In this document: in pieces, positions 16,789 to 26,157 of the stretch
How positions within the stretch are numbered: position 1 is the first letter of the stretch
Layout of the letters: each line of letters opens with the position of its first letter
Assembly: GCA_027531395.1 (NCBI GenBank)
Contig: JAPZRO010000003.1
Location: 62,001 to 126,000 of the forward strand
Length of the DNA stretch: 64,000 nt
Source of the DNA: Porphyrobacter sp.
Lineage (GTDB): Bacteria > Pseudomonadota > Alphaproteobacteria > Sphingomonadales > Sphingomonadaceae
Direction of reading: 5' to 3'
Notes under the pieces: model-generated
Told to the model about the DNA's origin: nothing
Databases searched by the model: none
Seen by the model: the letters and a program-made list of their open reading frames with translations, nothing else
Program-made: the position numbers and the translations under genes

Positions 16789-17301
16789 ATGGATCGTTCG
16801 CAGAAAGCCGACGCGGTTGCCCAGCTCAATGCGGTCTTCAACGAGGTCAGCGTGGTGGTCGTCACCCGCAACCTCGGCATGACGGTGGCCCAGTCCACCG
16901 ACCTGCGGAACAAGATGCGCGCTGCTGGTGCGTCCTACAAGGTTGCGAAGAACCGTCTCGCCAAGCTCGCTATCGAAAACACCGACTATGTCGGGCTGGA
17001 TGACATGCTCACCGGCCCGGTCGGGCTGGCCTGGTCGACTGACCCGGTCGCGGCTGCCAAGGCCGCTGTCGAATTCGCCAAGACGAACGACAAGCTCGAA
17101 ATCGTCGGCGGTTCGATGGGTTCGGTCGTTCTCGACGAAGCCGGCGTGAAGGCACTTGCCTCGATGCCGAGCCTCGACGAGCTGCGCGCCAAGCTCATCG
17201 GTCTGGTCAACGCCCCGGCGACGAAGATCGCACAGGTCGTTACCGCACCCGCCGCGAAGGTCGCCCGTGTGTTCGCCGCCTACGCGGACAAGGCAGCTTA
17301 A
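16789..17301 (+). CDS. rplJ: 50S ribosomal protein L10
   Basis: A 170-aa ribosomal stalk base protein that anchors L7/L12 dimers to the 23S GTPase centre. The N-terminus [14 protein letters not shown] and the rRNA-binding region ([20 protein letters not shown]) are family-like. The C-terminal Ala/Lys-rich helix that binds L7/L12 is present. The start follows GAAGGAG. rplL follows 83 bases downstream. The usual upstream rplK-rplA genes and downstream rpoBC are not adjacent on this strand. Confidence 0.97.
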   Translation: MDRSQKADAVAQLNAVFNEVSVVVVTRNLGMTVAQSTDLRNKMRAAGASYKVAKNRLAKLAIENTDYVGLDDMLTGPVGLAWSTDPVAAAKAAVEFAKTNDKLEIVGGSMGSVVLDEAGVKALASMPSLDELRAKLIGLVNAPATKIAQVVTAPAAKVARVFAAYADKAA

Positions 17302-17384
17302 GAGACGTTTTTCGTCAGACGAAACAATCTGTTGGGGCCTAAGACATGGTGTCTTGCCCCGCCACCAATTTGGAGTGAACCATC

Positions 17385-17759
17385 ATGGCCGATATTGCCA
17401 AGCTTGTTGAAGAACTGTCGCAGCTGACCGTGCTTGAAGCTGCCGAACTCGCCAAGGCCCTCGAAGAAGCATGGGGCGTGAGCGCCGCTGCTGCTGTGGC
17501 CGTGGCTGCCCCCGCTGCCGGCGGCGACGCCCCGGCTGCCGAAGAGCAGACCGAATTCGACGTCATCCTGACCGGCGACGGCGGCAAGAAGATCCAGGTC
17601 ATCAAGGAAGTCCGCGCCATCACCGGCCTCGGCCTGACCGAAGCCAAGGCGCTGGTCGAGTCGACCCCGAAGGCGATCAAGGAAGGTGTCAACAAGGCCG
17701 AAGCCGAAGACATCAAGAAGAAGATCGAGGAAGCCGGCGGCACCGTCGAGCTCAAGTAA
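17385..17759 (+). CDS. rplL: 50S ribosomal protein L7/L12
   Basis: A 124-aa stalk protein that recruits translational GTPases. It has the N-terminal dimerisation helices ([21 protein letters not shown]), an Ala-rich flexible hinge (about residues 33-52) and the C-terminal domain with [20 protein letters not shown]. It is followed 34 bases later by a strong terminator rather than by rpoB. Confidence 0.98.
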   Translation: MADIAKLVEELSQLTVLEAAELAKALEEAWGVSAAAAVAVAAPAAGGDAPAAEEQTEFDVILTGDGGKKIQVIKEVRAITGLGLTEAKALVESTPKAIKEGVNKAEAEDIKKKIEEAGGTVELK

Positions 17760-17793
17760 GCTCGAAAACCGCGGTTTCGACCGTTTTCAAGGG

Positions 17794-17825
17794 AGGCGGC
17801 ACCAGCGATGGTGCCGCCTTTCTTG
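17794..17825 (+). terminator. Terminator of rplJ-rplL
   Basis: A perfect 10-bp stem (AGGCGGCACC at 17794-17803, GGTGCCGCCT at 17810-17819), a 6-base loop and a following TTTCTT. Confidence 0.92.
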
Positions 17826-17849
17826 TGTCCGCCCCGGCGGCGGGTCGGC

Positions 17850-18056
17850 AAACGATTCAATCCGGTCGAGCAATATTAATGCACGAAATGCAACCGTCTA
17901 GGAAATGGACGATTCCGGATGTGTCTCGCGGAAGTTACTTTACACCCTGTTAATAACCCCTAACATCAGCTTACCGAGTCGCCGAGTCGTTGAGACTCTG
18001 AACGATATAGAAGGGGCCCACCCCCGCTAGCGCGTTCCTTGGTAAGGTGAGGGGGA
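17850..18056 (+). promoter_or_regulatory. Curli operon promoter region with five GANTC sites
   Basis: About 200 bases between the rplL terminator and csgF. GANTC sites (CcrM methylation target) lie at 17854, 17911, 17976, 17984 and 17994. A TTAA at 17950 followed by TAAC at 17961 is a loose CtrA-like half-site pair. The ribosome-binding site GAGGGGG lies directly before the csgF ATG. No clear sigma-70 hexamer pair was placed. Confidence 0.6.
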
Positions 18057-18479
18057 ATGATGTCGTATCTGAAGGCAAGCCTTGCGGCGGCCGCTTTCGT
18101 TGTCGCTGTGCCGGTTGCGGCGCAGGATGTGGTGTATCGTCCCATCAGCCCGACATTCGGTGGCAACCCGTTCAACTCGAACCATGTTCTGGGTGTGGCC
18201 AACGCCAACAACAACACGCGTGACCCGCGGGCGACGTCCACCAACTCCCAGGCCGACATCTTCGCCCGCCAGCTCCAGTCGCGCCTGCTCTCGGCGCTGT
18301 CGTCGCAGATCGTCGATGCGATCTTCGGCGATAACCCGCAGGAAAGCGGCACCATCAGCTTTGGCGGCCAGACGATCGAGTTCTTCCGTTCGCTCGACGA
18401 AGTCACCCTGATCATCCGCAACGACGAGACCGGCGAGGAAACCCGCATCGTCGTGCCGCTGTTCATCGAGGTGGACTGA
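18057..18479 (+). CDS. csgF: Curli assembly factor CsgF
   Basis: A 140-aa secreted protein. A signal peptide of about 22 residues ends in VAA-Q. The mature N-terminus has the CsgF hallmark YRPISPTFGGNPFNS, the part that inserts into the CsgG pore, followed by an Asn-rich segment and the C-terminal FGGQTIEFFRSLDEVTLII. In known systems CsgF sits at the cell surface, narrows the CsgG channel and links it to the nucleator. csgG follows 10 bases downstream. Confidence 0.93.
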   Translation: MMSYLKASLAAAAFVVAVPVAAQDVVYRPISPTFGGNPFNSNHVLGVANANNNTRDPRATSTNSQADIFARQLQSRLLSALSSQIVDAIFGDNPQESGTISFGGQTIEFFRSLDEVTLIIRNDETGEETRIVVPLFIEVD

Positions 18480-18489
18480 GACCGGCCCG

Positions 18490-19464
18490 ATGCGCACCCT
18501 GTACAAATCCCTTCTGGCTGGCGTCACCGCTCTCGCGGTCAGTGGCTGCATGAGCATGCCGCAGGACGGTCGCAATTCGATCGCGACCACCACCAGCCTC
18601 GCCTATTTCCCCAAGAAGACCCAGACCCAGAGTCTGCTCAACCAGATGCCCCCACCGCAGCGGCAGGTGGCGATCGCGGTCTATGGCTTCACCGACCAGA
18701 CCGGCCAGTTCAAGCCCAGCGATGTCGGCCAGACCCTGTCGCGCGCCGTGACCCAGGGCGCCAGCTCGATGCTGGTCAAGGCGCTGCAGGACACCGGCAA
18801 TCGCAGCTGGTTCACCGTCGTCGAGCGCGAGCGGCTGGATAACCTGCTGCGCGAACGCCAGATCATTGGCGAGATGCGCAAGCGCTACCTCGGCGAACAG
18901 GATGTCGATCCCAACGCCCTGCCCGCGCTGCTGTTTGCCGGCGTGCTGCTCGAAGGCGGGATCGTCGGCTATGACACCAACACCGTCACCGGCGGGGCCG
19001 GCGCGGCCTTCCTCGGCATCGGGGCCCGCACCGAATACCGGCAGGACACGGTGACCGTCTATCTCCGCGCGGTTTCCGTGCGCACCGGCGAAGTGCTCGC
19101 CAACGTGACCGCGTCCAAGACCATTGCCAGCCAGGCGATCGGCGCCAATGCCTTCAAGTTCGTGGCCTTCCGCGAGCTGCTCGAGGCAGAGGCCGGGATC
19201 ACCTCGAACGAGCCCGATCAGGTCGCCCTGCAACAGGCGATCGAGAAGGCGGTCTATGGCCTCGTCCTCGAAGGGGTCGAGCTCGATCTGTGGCGCTTTG
19301 ACGACATGGCGGCTGCCCAGCCGCTCATCGCAGCCTACCGCGCCGAGCGCGACGGGCTCTACGATGCCAGTGATATTCAGAAGGCGGTGAAGCGCGCAGG
19401 CTCGCTGACCGCCATGACGATCGTCGATCCGGACAAGGACGAGAAGGACCGCGACGGATCGTAG
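18490..19464 (+). CDS. csgG: Curli secretion channel CsgG
   Basis: A 324-aa outer-membrane lipoprotein with lipobox AVSGC (Cys20). It has the CsgG core: VAIAVYGFTDQTGQFKPS, then a helix (ASSMLVKALQDTG), WFTVVERERLDNLLRERQII and the TVTVYLRAVSVRTGEVL strand region. The family forms a nonameric pore through which curlins are secreted unfolded. The C-terminal extension is Asp/Lys-rich (about 30 residues beyond the core). The gene is coupled to csgF. Confidence 0.96.
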   Translation: MRTLYKSLLAGVTALAVSGCMSMPQDGRNSIATTTSLAYFPKKTQTQSLLNQMPPPQRQVAIAVYGFTDQTGQFKPSDVGQTLSRAVTQGASSMLVKALQDTGNRSWFTVVERERLDNLLRERQIIGEMRKRYLGEQDVDPNALPALLFAGVLLEGGIVGYDTNTVTGGAGAAFLGIGARTEYRQDTVTVYLRAVSVRTGEVLANVTASKTIASQAIGANAFKFVAFRELLEAEAGITSNEPDQVALQQAIEKAVYGLVLEGVELDLWRFDDMAAAQPLIAAYRAERDGLYDASDIQKAVKRAGSLTAMTIVDPDKDEKDRDGS

Positions 19465-19918
19465 GACGGAACGGGTTTTCCGGTCGGTCTGCCAGCTGAT
19501 CGGGGAAGGAACCAGAGAGCGCGAAAAGCGCCGTGGGGCCGCACAAAAATAAGCACGCAAAGGAGCTGCCACTCCAATGCGCGCGAGAAAAAGGTATGCG
19601 ATCACCTAGCAGCCCGGCGTCTCATCGCGCCGTGGCCGATGCTCGGTATCGCCTATCGAATGGGCGGATGCAACAAATGAATACCGAGCCTGGTCATTTC
19701 CCTTACCGTTCAAAGCCTTCGGGCGACGCACTCGGCGTGCGTCAGCGTCCGGCTGCGACGGCATGGGCCCGCGCCACGGCCCGGCCTTTCCCGGCCCCGA
19801 CGTACCGGGCGAGGGACCGCCACTTTCATTTTTCGGGATCTCGCGGACCCTGCTGCGCACGAACGCAGACTGGCCGGGAAACGTCGCACCAGCAATCGCA
19901 GTAAAGGGAAATAGTGCA
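19465..19918 (+). promoter_or_regulatory. Long structured leader before the first curlin gene
   Basis: About 450 bases without a convincing gene between csgG and the first curlin gene. It can form a 9-bp stem GCTCGGTAT/ATACCGAGC (19641-19649 with 19681-19689) and a 7-bp hairpin GACGCAC/GTGCGTC (19725-19731 with 19737-19743), followed by a GC-rich run. This is the length and structure expected of a separate curlin promoter with a regulated 5' UTR. A weak ribosome-binding site (AAAGGGAAA) precedes the ATG at 19919. Confidence 0.5.
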
Positions 19919-21931
19919 ATGAAGACAATAATCAAAACCGGCGTATCCGTGCTGGCGCTTTCGCTGGCCGGTGTCGCGCTGGCCCAGTCGAACACCTCGA
20001 ATGTCGAGCAGACTGGCGCCGGCGAAGTCGCCTCCGTGACCCAGAGCGGTGCGGGCACCAACACCAGCCAGATCGATCAGGACGGCAGTGGCAACGAAGC
20101 CGACGTCACCCAGATCAGCACCGCGGGCGACGCCAACGCCTCGACGATCCTGCAGACCACCGCAGCCAGCGGCAGCACCGCCACCGTCAGCCAGGAAGGC
20201 GAAGGCAACGACAGCGACGTCACCCAGGACGGCGACGACAGCGAAGTCGAAGTGACGCAGGACGGCACCGACAACGAGTCGGTCGTGGCACAGAACGCGC
20301 TCGAAGCCTTCACCTCGGTGACCCAGAACGGCAATGCCAACTTCAGCGATGTCGGCCAGACGGGCGACGATGCCAGCGTGCAGGTCACCCAGACCAACAC
20401 CGAAGGTGCCATCGACGGGAACGACAACTTCATCACCCAGAGCGGTGACGGTTCGTCGGCGACGGTCGAACAGGACGGTCAGTTCAACCTCTCGACCATC
20501 ACCCAGACCGGCGCGGGCTCGCTCACCGAAGTCAGCCAGACCGGTGTCGACAACGACTCGACCGTCACGCAGGGCGGCGCGCTCGCTGATGCCTTCGTGA
20601 CCCAGGATGGTGAAGGCAACGTTTCGCTGATCGGCCAGACCGGCGTCAGCTCGGCCACCGATGTGACCCAGACCGGCGATAACAATGACTCGACCGTTAC
20701 GCAGTCGGCCGGCTTCGCTGAAGTGACCGTCGAACAGAACGGCGAGGAAAACACCTCGACTGTGACGCAGAGCGGCCTCGGCGCAATCACCAGTGTCACG
20801 CAGACCAACTTCAGCGGCATCAATCCGGGCAACACCTCGACGGTGACCCAGAGCGGCGCGGGTTCGGATACCACTGTCGACCAGAACGGCACGAACAACA
20901 CCTCGACCCTGACCCAGTCGGGCCTCGGTGCGATTGCCAACATCAGCCAGGATGGCGACAGCAACATTTCGAATGCGAGCGAAACCGGCATCGGTTCGGA
21001 TCTCGCCGTGACCCAGTTCGGTACCGAAAACACCTCGACCGTCACCCAGAACGGCGCCGGTTCGGAAGTCGACATCTTCCAGGACGGCACCACCAACACC
21101 TCGCTCGTCACCCGCACCGGTGTTGGCTCGAACATCTCGGTCTCGCAGACCGGTACGGACAACAACAGCACCGTCGACCAGACCGGCGTTCTGCTCGAGG
21201 GTCTGACCAATGCCACCGTCACGCAGAACGGCGAGCGCAACATCTCGACCGTGAGCCAGCTGGCTGGCCGCGCCGACGTGATCGTCGATCAGGACGGTGA
21301 GGACAACTTCTCCGACGTCCGTGGCACTGCCAACGGCTCGGATGCCAACGTCTTCCAGGACGGCACCGACAACCGCTCGGAAATCGACCAGAACTCGGCG
21401 CTCGTCCGGGTCGGCATCTTTAACCTGCCGGTGGTGAACGAGAACCAGAGCGCCACGGTCAACCAGGATGGTGAGAGCAACCGCGCCAAGATCGATCAAT
21501 ATGGTCGCAACCAGGTGGCCTCGATCACCCAGATCGGTGACGACAACGTCTCCGGCACCCCCGGAGGCGCCACCGGCATCACCCAGGTCGGCGAGAACCA
21601 GACGGCCACTCTGGTCCAGGAAGGCAACGGCAACAACTCGACGATCGCACAGGGCACCAACGGCAACTTCAACCTGATCACTGGCGCTGCCAGCGACGGG
21701 AACTTTGCCAGCGTGACCCAGTCGGGCGACGAAGGTGAATCGAGCGTCACGCAGAACGGCGACTTCAACGATGCCATCGTCAACCAGACCGATGGCGGCC
21801 TGTCGAACGAGTCGATCATCGCGCAGACCGGCAACAACAACCTCGCCGACATCACTCAGGGTGCCACCGGCAACATCTCGGATGTCACCCAGGTCGGCAA
21901 CGGCAACAATGCCGTCGTGATCCAGAACTGA
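19919..21931 (+). CDS. Giant curlin-repeat protein 1 (670 aa)
   Basis: A secreted, amyloid-forming fibre subunit candidate. The signal peptide (MKTIIKTGVSVLALSL to ALA-Q) is followed by an almost uninterrupted array of curlin half-repeats of about 11 residues, with the pattern V-x-Q-x-G-x-x-N-x-S. The spacing and the Gln/Asn ladder match CsgA strand-loop-strand repeats, but there are roughly 55 half-repeats, where E. coli CsgA has 10 strands. The mature protein is very poor in Lys and Arg, rich in Asp, Asn, Gln, Ser and Thr, and lacks Cys. The ATG at 19919 gives a clean signal peptide; the longer frame from 19763 does not. Confidence 0.9.
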   Translation: MKTIIKTGVSVLALSLAGVALAQSNTSNVEQTGAGEVASVTQSGAGTNTSQIDQDGSGNEADVTQISTAGDANASTILQTTAASGSTATVSQEGEGNDSDVTQDGDDSEVEVTQDGTDNESVVAQNALEAFTSVTQNGNANFSDVGQTGDDASVQVTQTNTEGAIDGNDNFITQSGDGSSATVEQDGQFNLSTITQTGAGSLTEVSQTGVDNDSTVTQGGALADAFVTQDGEGNVSLIGQTGVSSATDVTQTGDNNDSTVTQSAGFAEVTVEQNGEENTSTVTQSGLGAITSVTQTNFSGINPGNTSTVTQSGAGSDTTVDQNGTNNTSTLTQSGLGAIANISQDGDSNISNASETGIGSDLAVTQFGTENTSTVTQNGAGSEVDIFQDGTTNTSLVTRTGVGSNISVSQTGTDNNSTVDQTGVLLEGLTNATVTQNGERNISTVSQLAGRADVIVDQDGEDNFSDVRGTANGSDANVFQDGTDNRSEIDQNSALVRVGIFNLPVVNENQSATVNQDGESNRAKIDQYGRNQVASITQIGDDNVSGTPGGATGITQVGENQTATLVQEGNGNNSTIAQGTNGNFNLITGAASDGNFASVTQSGDEGESSVTQNGDFNDAIVNQTDGGLSNESIIAQTGNNNLADITQGATGNISDVTQVGNGNNAVVIQN

Positions 21932-21948
21932 ACCGCAGAATGAACTAA

Positions 21949-21976
21949 CCGGAAGGGTGCTGAGGCGCCCTTCCGG
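21949..21976 (+). terminator. Intercistronic hairpin after curlin 1
   Basis: A 12-bp imperfect stem (CCGGAAGGGTGC with GCGCCCTTCCGG) and a 4-base loop, with no T tract. It is more likely an RNA-stability or partial attenuation hairpin than a full stop. Confidence 0.6.
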
Positions 21977-21999
21977 ACAGAAACAAGGACAATCGAATC

Positions 22000-23775
22000 A
22001 TGAAGAACATCATCATCAGCGGCGCGTCGCTTCTGGCTCTGGCCATCGCCACGCCGGCCCTCGCCCAGAGCACCTCGGATGTCGACCAGACCGGCAACGG
22101 CAACACCGCCGGCGTCACCCAGACGGGCAGCAACGATTCCGATGTCGACCAGGTCGGCGACAGCAACACCGCGACCGTCAACCAGTCGGGCACGGACGGC
22201 GTTTCGGGGATCCTGCAGACCGGTAACGGCAACACCGCCACCACCACGCAGGACTCCGTTAGCGGCCTCGCCGACGTGATCCAGACCGGCAACAGCAACA
22301 CCTCGACCATCACCCAGAACGATGACTCGAGCGCCGGCAGCCTCAACTTCGGCGCGGTTCCGGAAGATCCGGAAGCCTATGTCGATCAGAACGGCAACAA
22401 CAACCTGTCGGAAGTCTCGCAGACCGTTGCTGCCGACAGCGGCAACCTGATGGTCACGGTTGACCAGAACGGCGACGACAACGTTTCGGATGTGCTCCAG
22501 GCCGCCAATGGCCCGGGCTTCTCCGGTGCGATCGGTGCCCGCATCACCCAGACCAACGGTGCGAACTCGCTGGTCACCCAGACGGCGACCAACCCGGGTG
22601 CGAAGAACATCGGCGCGCGGGTCATCCAGGATGACTCGATCTCGACGATCACGCAGTCGGCCAATGCCAGCACCGGCACGCTTGCGAACGCGATCGAAGC
22701 GCGCGTCAATCAGGCCGGCGGTTCTGTGTCGGACGTGATCCAGACCACCAATGGTGCCGGCAGCGGCGACCTCAACGCCAACATCCTGCAGCGCAATGGT
22801 GCGACCTCGACGGTCACCCAGACCGCCAATGGCGCTGGCGCGATCACGCAGGATGCGATCATCGATCAGGATGGTGACAACACCTCGACCGTGACCCAGA
22901 CGTTCAATCTGGCACAGTCGAACACCTTCCTCGCGACGGTCACCCAGCGTGGCACCGACAACACCTCGGAAGTGACCCAGGCCGACTTCGGTGGCTTCAA
23001 CGGGGTTCCGGACGAGACGCTGACCGCGACCATTCTCCAGACCGGCAACGGCAACCTGTCGGAGCTGACCCAGCTCAACAAGAACGCCACCGCCACCATC
23101 ACGCAGGAAGGTGACGGCAACATCGTCGATGCCTCGCAGAACGGGACGACGCTCAACCTGACCGTGCTGCAGACCGGTGACGGCAACACCTCGAACAGCA
23201 GCCAGGTCGGCATCAACAACCTCGCCGACGTGTTCCAGCAGGGCAATGGCACCACCTCTGATGTCACCCAGTCGGGCCGCAGCAACTCGGCCTTCATCGA
23301 TCAGCTGACCGGTTCGGACGGTTCGAGCTCGATCGTCACCCAGAGCGGGGTGGGTAACGCCCACGCCCTCAACGTGGCGAACGTGACCCAGACCGGTGCG
23401 GACAACGAGAGCGACGTGAACCAGGGCGGCTTTGCCGGCCTCGCCAACGTCAACCAGAGTGGTCCGCGCAACACCAGCGAGATCGACCAGATCGGTACGG
23501 TCGCTGCCGCAACCAACACCGCCAACGTGACCCAGTCGGGCGCGGACAACGGTTCGGAAGTGTTCCAGGAAGGCTCGCTCAACACCGCGCTGCTGACCCA
23601 GTCGGGCAACGAGAACACCTCGGAAGTCTCGCAGGACGGGAACAACAACTCGTCCGACATCCTGCAGAGCGGCTCGCTTAACAGCGCGACCGTGACGCAG
23701 ACGAGCGACAACAACATCTCGAACATCATCCAGTCCGGCAGCGGCGGTTCGGTCACCGTCGTCCAGGGCAGCTGA
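22000..23775 (+). CDS. Giant curlin-repeat protein 2 (591 aa)
   Basis: Second large curlin-like fibre subunit candidate. It has a signal peptide ending ALAQ near residue 23, then curlin repeats of the V-x-Q-x-G-x-x-N type. Near residues 108-126 the repeats are interrupted by SLNFGAVPEDPEAYVDQ, and near 235-300 by a region with GSGDLNANILQRNGATSTV. Both features recur in curlin 4 at comparable positions, so 2 and 4 are close paralogues. It lies 68 bases after curlin 1 with a hairpin between them. Confidence 0.9.
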   Translation: MKNIIISGASLLALAIATPALAQSTSDVDQTGNGNTAGVTQTGSNDSDVDQVGDSNTATVNQSGTDGVSGILQTGNGNTATTTQDSVSGLADVIQTGNSNTSTITQNDDSSAGSLNFGAVPEDPEAYVDQNGNNNLSEVSQTVAADSGNLMVTVDQNGDDNVSDVLQAANGPGFSGAIGARITQTNGANSLVTQTATNPGAKNIGARVIQDDSISTITQSANASTGTLANAIEARVNQAGGSVSDVIQTTNGAGSGDLNANILQRNGATSTVTQTANGAGAITQDAIIDQDGDNTSTVTQTFNLAQSNTFLATVTQRGTDNTSEVTQADFGGFNGVPDETLTATILQTGNGNLSELTQLNKNATATITQEGDGNIVDASQNGTTLNLTVLQTGDGNTSNSSQVGINNLADVFQQGNGTTSDVTQSGRSNSAFIDQLTGSDGSSSIVTQSGVGNAHALNVANVTQTGADNESDVNQGGFAGLANVNQSGPRNTSEIDQIGTVAAATNTANVTQSGADNGSEVFQEGSLNTALLTQSGNENTSEVSQDGNNNSSDILQSGSLNSATVTQTSDNNISNIIQSGSGGSVTVVQGS

Positions 23776-23785
23776 TGACGAACTT

Positions 23786-23843
23786 CCCGGGCGGGCCACA
23801 CGGTCCGCCCGGGACTCATACCACCGGGGCGGCAAGACCCCGG
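23786..23843 (+). repeat. Intercistronic double hairpin A, duplicated after curlin 3
   Basis: The first stem is CCCGGGCGGGCC (23786-23797) with GGTCCGCCCGGG (23802-23813) around ACAC. The second is CCGGGG (23824-23829) with CCCCGG (23838-23843). A nearly identical copy lies at 26051-26108, including flanking ACTCAT and CCACCGGGG bases. No T tract follows. Confidence 0.85.
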
Positions 23844-23895
23844 CCACGACAACAGTTCATGTCGCAAGAAATTTGAAAGAATTGAGTAATTTGAA

Positions 23896-26040
23896 ATGAA
23901 GAAGAACATCCTTGCCAGCGCCTCGATCCTGGCACTCGGCCTTGCGGCACCTGCTCTTGCGCAGAACAACCAGTCCACCATCAACCAGTCGGGCACCGAC
24001 CAGAGCGCGACGGTGATCCAGAGCGGCGAGGACGCGGAAGCCACCGTGATCCAGAGCAACGCGCGCAACACCGCGACCATCGAACAGGGCGATAACGCCG
24101 GCGGCCAAGCCAACGTCACCCAGTCGGGCACCGACAATGACGCAAGCGTCACTCAGGGCTCGCTGAACTCGCTCGCCGATGTCGTGCAGGCCGGTGATCG
24201 CAACACCACCACCCTCACGCAGGGCCGCGCCTTCACCACCAGCAGCCAGACCAATGGCCAGCAGGCACTCGTCACCCAGAACGGCGACGACAACAACGTG
24301 CTCGCGGTCCAGGCCGGCACCGCCAGCGACATGAACGTGCTGCAGGACGGCAACAACAACGACGCCACCGTCAACCAGATCGGCTTTGCCAACGGTGCGG
24401 GCGACAACGCCGCGCTGGTCGGTATCACCCAGTCGGGCGACGACAATGATGCCTTCGTGAACCAGGACGGGCAGTTGTCGGATGCGCTGGTCGCCCAGAG
24501 CGGCGACTTCAACACCGCGACCGTCAACCAGTCGATCGGCAATGCGCCGAACCCCCCGGGTGGCCCCGACCCGCGCGTGGCCACTGCCACCATCAACCAG
24601 GGCGGGAACAACAACGACAGCACCATCAACCAGACCGGCGGCAACGCCACCACCTCCGCCCGCCTGATGACGGCCACGAGCACCCAGAACGGCGACGACA
24701 ACGAAAGCACCATCAGCCAGACCAACACGCTGCTGACCGCGCTCGATGCCCAGAACGAAGCGACTGTCACCCAGAACGGCGACGACAACAATTCGACCGT
24801 CTCGCAGGATGGCCGTCTGCTCGAAGCCGTCGTCACCCAGAACGCGGCCGGCGGCAGCACTTCGACGGTGACGCAGGGCGGCACGGGCAGCTTTGCCAGC
24901 GTGGTGCAGGATGGCGATGATCACAGCGCCTCCACGATCCAGAGCGGCGACGACAACAGCTCGTTCATCATCCAGAGCAATGTGGACAATGATGCGACCG
25001 TCTCGCAGGCGGGGGCCGACAACCAGTCGACGGTGGCCCAGTCGGGCACGCTAAACGTTGCCAACGTGCTCCAGAACGGCAGCACGAACGTCTCGTTCAC
25101 CGAACAGACCGGCACCCGGGGTGTGATCGATGTCGACCAGAACGCCGATGACAGCACCTCGATCATCACCCAGTCCGGCGTGGTCGGTGCCTTCGCTCAG
25201 GTGAGCCAGACCGGCACCAACCAGGAATCGACCATCAATCAGGTCTCGCAGGCTAACGGGTCCAACCGCATCCCGGGCGCCTTCGTCACCCAGAGCGGTG
25301 CCGACAACGTGTCGAACATCAACCAGACCGGCAACCATGACGTGTGGTCGCTGAACACGAACCCGATCTCGTCGCCCAGCGCCGTGGTTATTCAGGCGGG
25401 AACGGGCAATGACGCAGACTTGCAGCAGTCCGGTCTGTCCAATCTCGCATTCGCCACGCAGAACGGCGATCGCAACACCGTGATCGGGCTCCAGAGCGGA
25501 GAGAACAATTACGCGATCTCGCAACAGGCCGGCGATGACAACGTCAACAATGTGACGATCTCGACCGCATCGCCGACGAATACTTTGTCGCAAACGCAGA
25601 CCGCCCAGACTGGCGACCGGAACACCTCCAGCATCGTGCAAAACGGCACGGTTGATGGCGGCACCGCGGTTTTCCTCTCCGCCGCAATCACCCAGACCGG
25701 GGATGACAATACCTCCGGCCTGACCCAGTCGGGCACCAATGACGTCGCCTTCATCGACCAGATCGGCGACTCCAACGGTTCGACCATCCTGCAGAACGCC
25801 GGCGGCCTGAACAACTCCGTCGACTCTAACCAAACCGGTTCGGATGGCCTGTCGGAAATCACCCAGAGCGGGACGAGCAACAGCGCGACGCTGAACCAGG
25901 GTGGCCTCGATAACGACTCCTTCATTACGCAGACGGGGACCAGCAACGTGGCGACCGTGAGCCAGGGCAGTGCGGACAACATTTCGACTGTCGACCAGAA
26001 CGGCACCGGCAACTCGGCGATCGTCTCGCAGGGTCTGTGA
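23896..26040 (+). CDS. Giant curlin-repeat protein 3 (714 aa)
   Basis: Third large curlin-like subunit candidate. It has a signal peptide (MKKNILASASILALGL to ALAQ) and then dense curlin half-repeats, including many QNGDDNN-type turns. Near residues 205-220 a Pro-rich break (NAPNPPGGPDPRVAT) interrupts the array, and near 480 is a short aromatic insert (HDVWSLNTNPIS). The last third uses noticeably more varied codons than the first two thirds. Lys is nearly absent. Transcription from the curlin 1 promoter through the intercistronic hairpins is likely. Confidence 0.9.
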   Translation: MKKNILASASILALGLAAPALAQNNQSTINQSGTDQSATVIQSGEDAEATVIQSNARNTATIEQGDNAGGQANVTQSGTDNDASVTQGSLNSLADVVQAGDRNTTTLTQGRAFTTSSQTNGQQALVTQNGDDNNVLAVQAGTASDMNVLQDGNNNDATVNQIGFANGAGDNAALVGITQSGDDNDAFVNQDGQLSDALVAQSGDFNTATVNQSIGNAPNPPGGPDPRVATATINQGGNNNDSTINQTGGNATTSARLMTATSTQNGDDNESTISQTNTLLTALDAQNEATVTQNGDDNNSTVSQDGRLLEAVVTQNAAGGSTSTVTQGGTGSFASVVQDGDDHSASTIQSGDDNSSFIIQSNVDNDATVSQAGADNQSTVAQSGTLNVANVLQNGSTNVSFTEQTGTRGVIDVDQNADDSTSIITQSGVVGAFAQVSQTGTNQESTINQVSQANGSNRIPGAFVTQSGADNVSNINQTGNHDVWSLNTNPISSPSAVVIQAGTGNDADLQQSGLSNLAFATQNGDRNTVIGLQSGENNYAISQQAGDDNVNNVTISTASPTNTLSQTQTAQTGDRNTSSIVQNGTVDGGTAVFLSAAITQTGDDNTSGLTQSGTNDVAFIDQIGDSNGSTILQNAGGLNNSVDSNQTGSDGLSEITQSGTSNSATLNQGGLDNDSFITQTGTSNVATVSQGSADNISTVDQNGTGNSAIVSQGL

Positions 26041-26050
26041 TGAAGCACTT

Positions 26051-26108
26051 CCCGGGCGGGCCACACGGTCCGCCCGGGACTCATTCCACCGGGGCATCAA
26101 GATCCCGG
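26051..26108 (+). repeat. Intercistronic double hairpin B, copy of the one after curlin 2
   Basis: CCCGGGCGGGCC (26051-26062) pairs with GGTCCGCCCGGG (26067-26078) around ACAC, followed by a second stem CCGGG/CCCGG. The 5' part is nearly identical to the element at 23786-23813, which shows that intergenic DNA was duplicated with the genes. Confidence 0.85.
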
Positions 26109-26157
26109 GCTTTACAACAGATGTCGCAAGCAAACCTATCGCAAGAAGGAACTTGAG

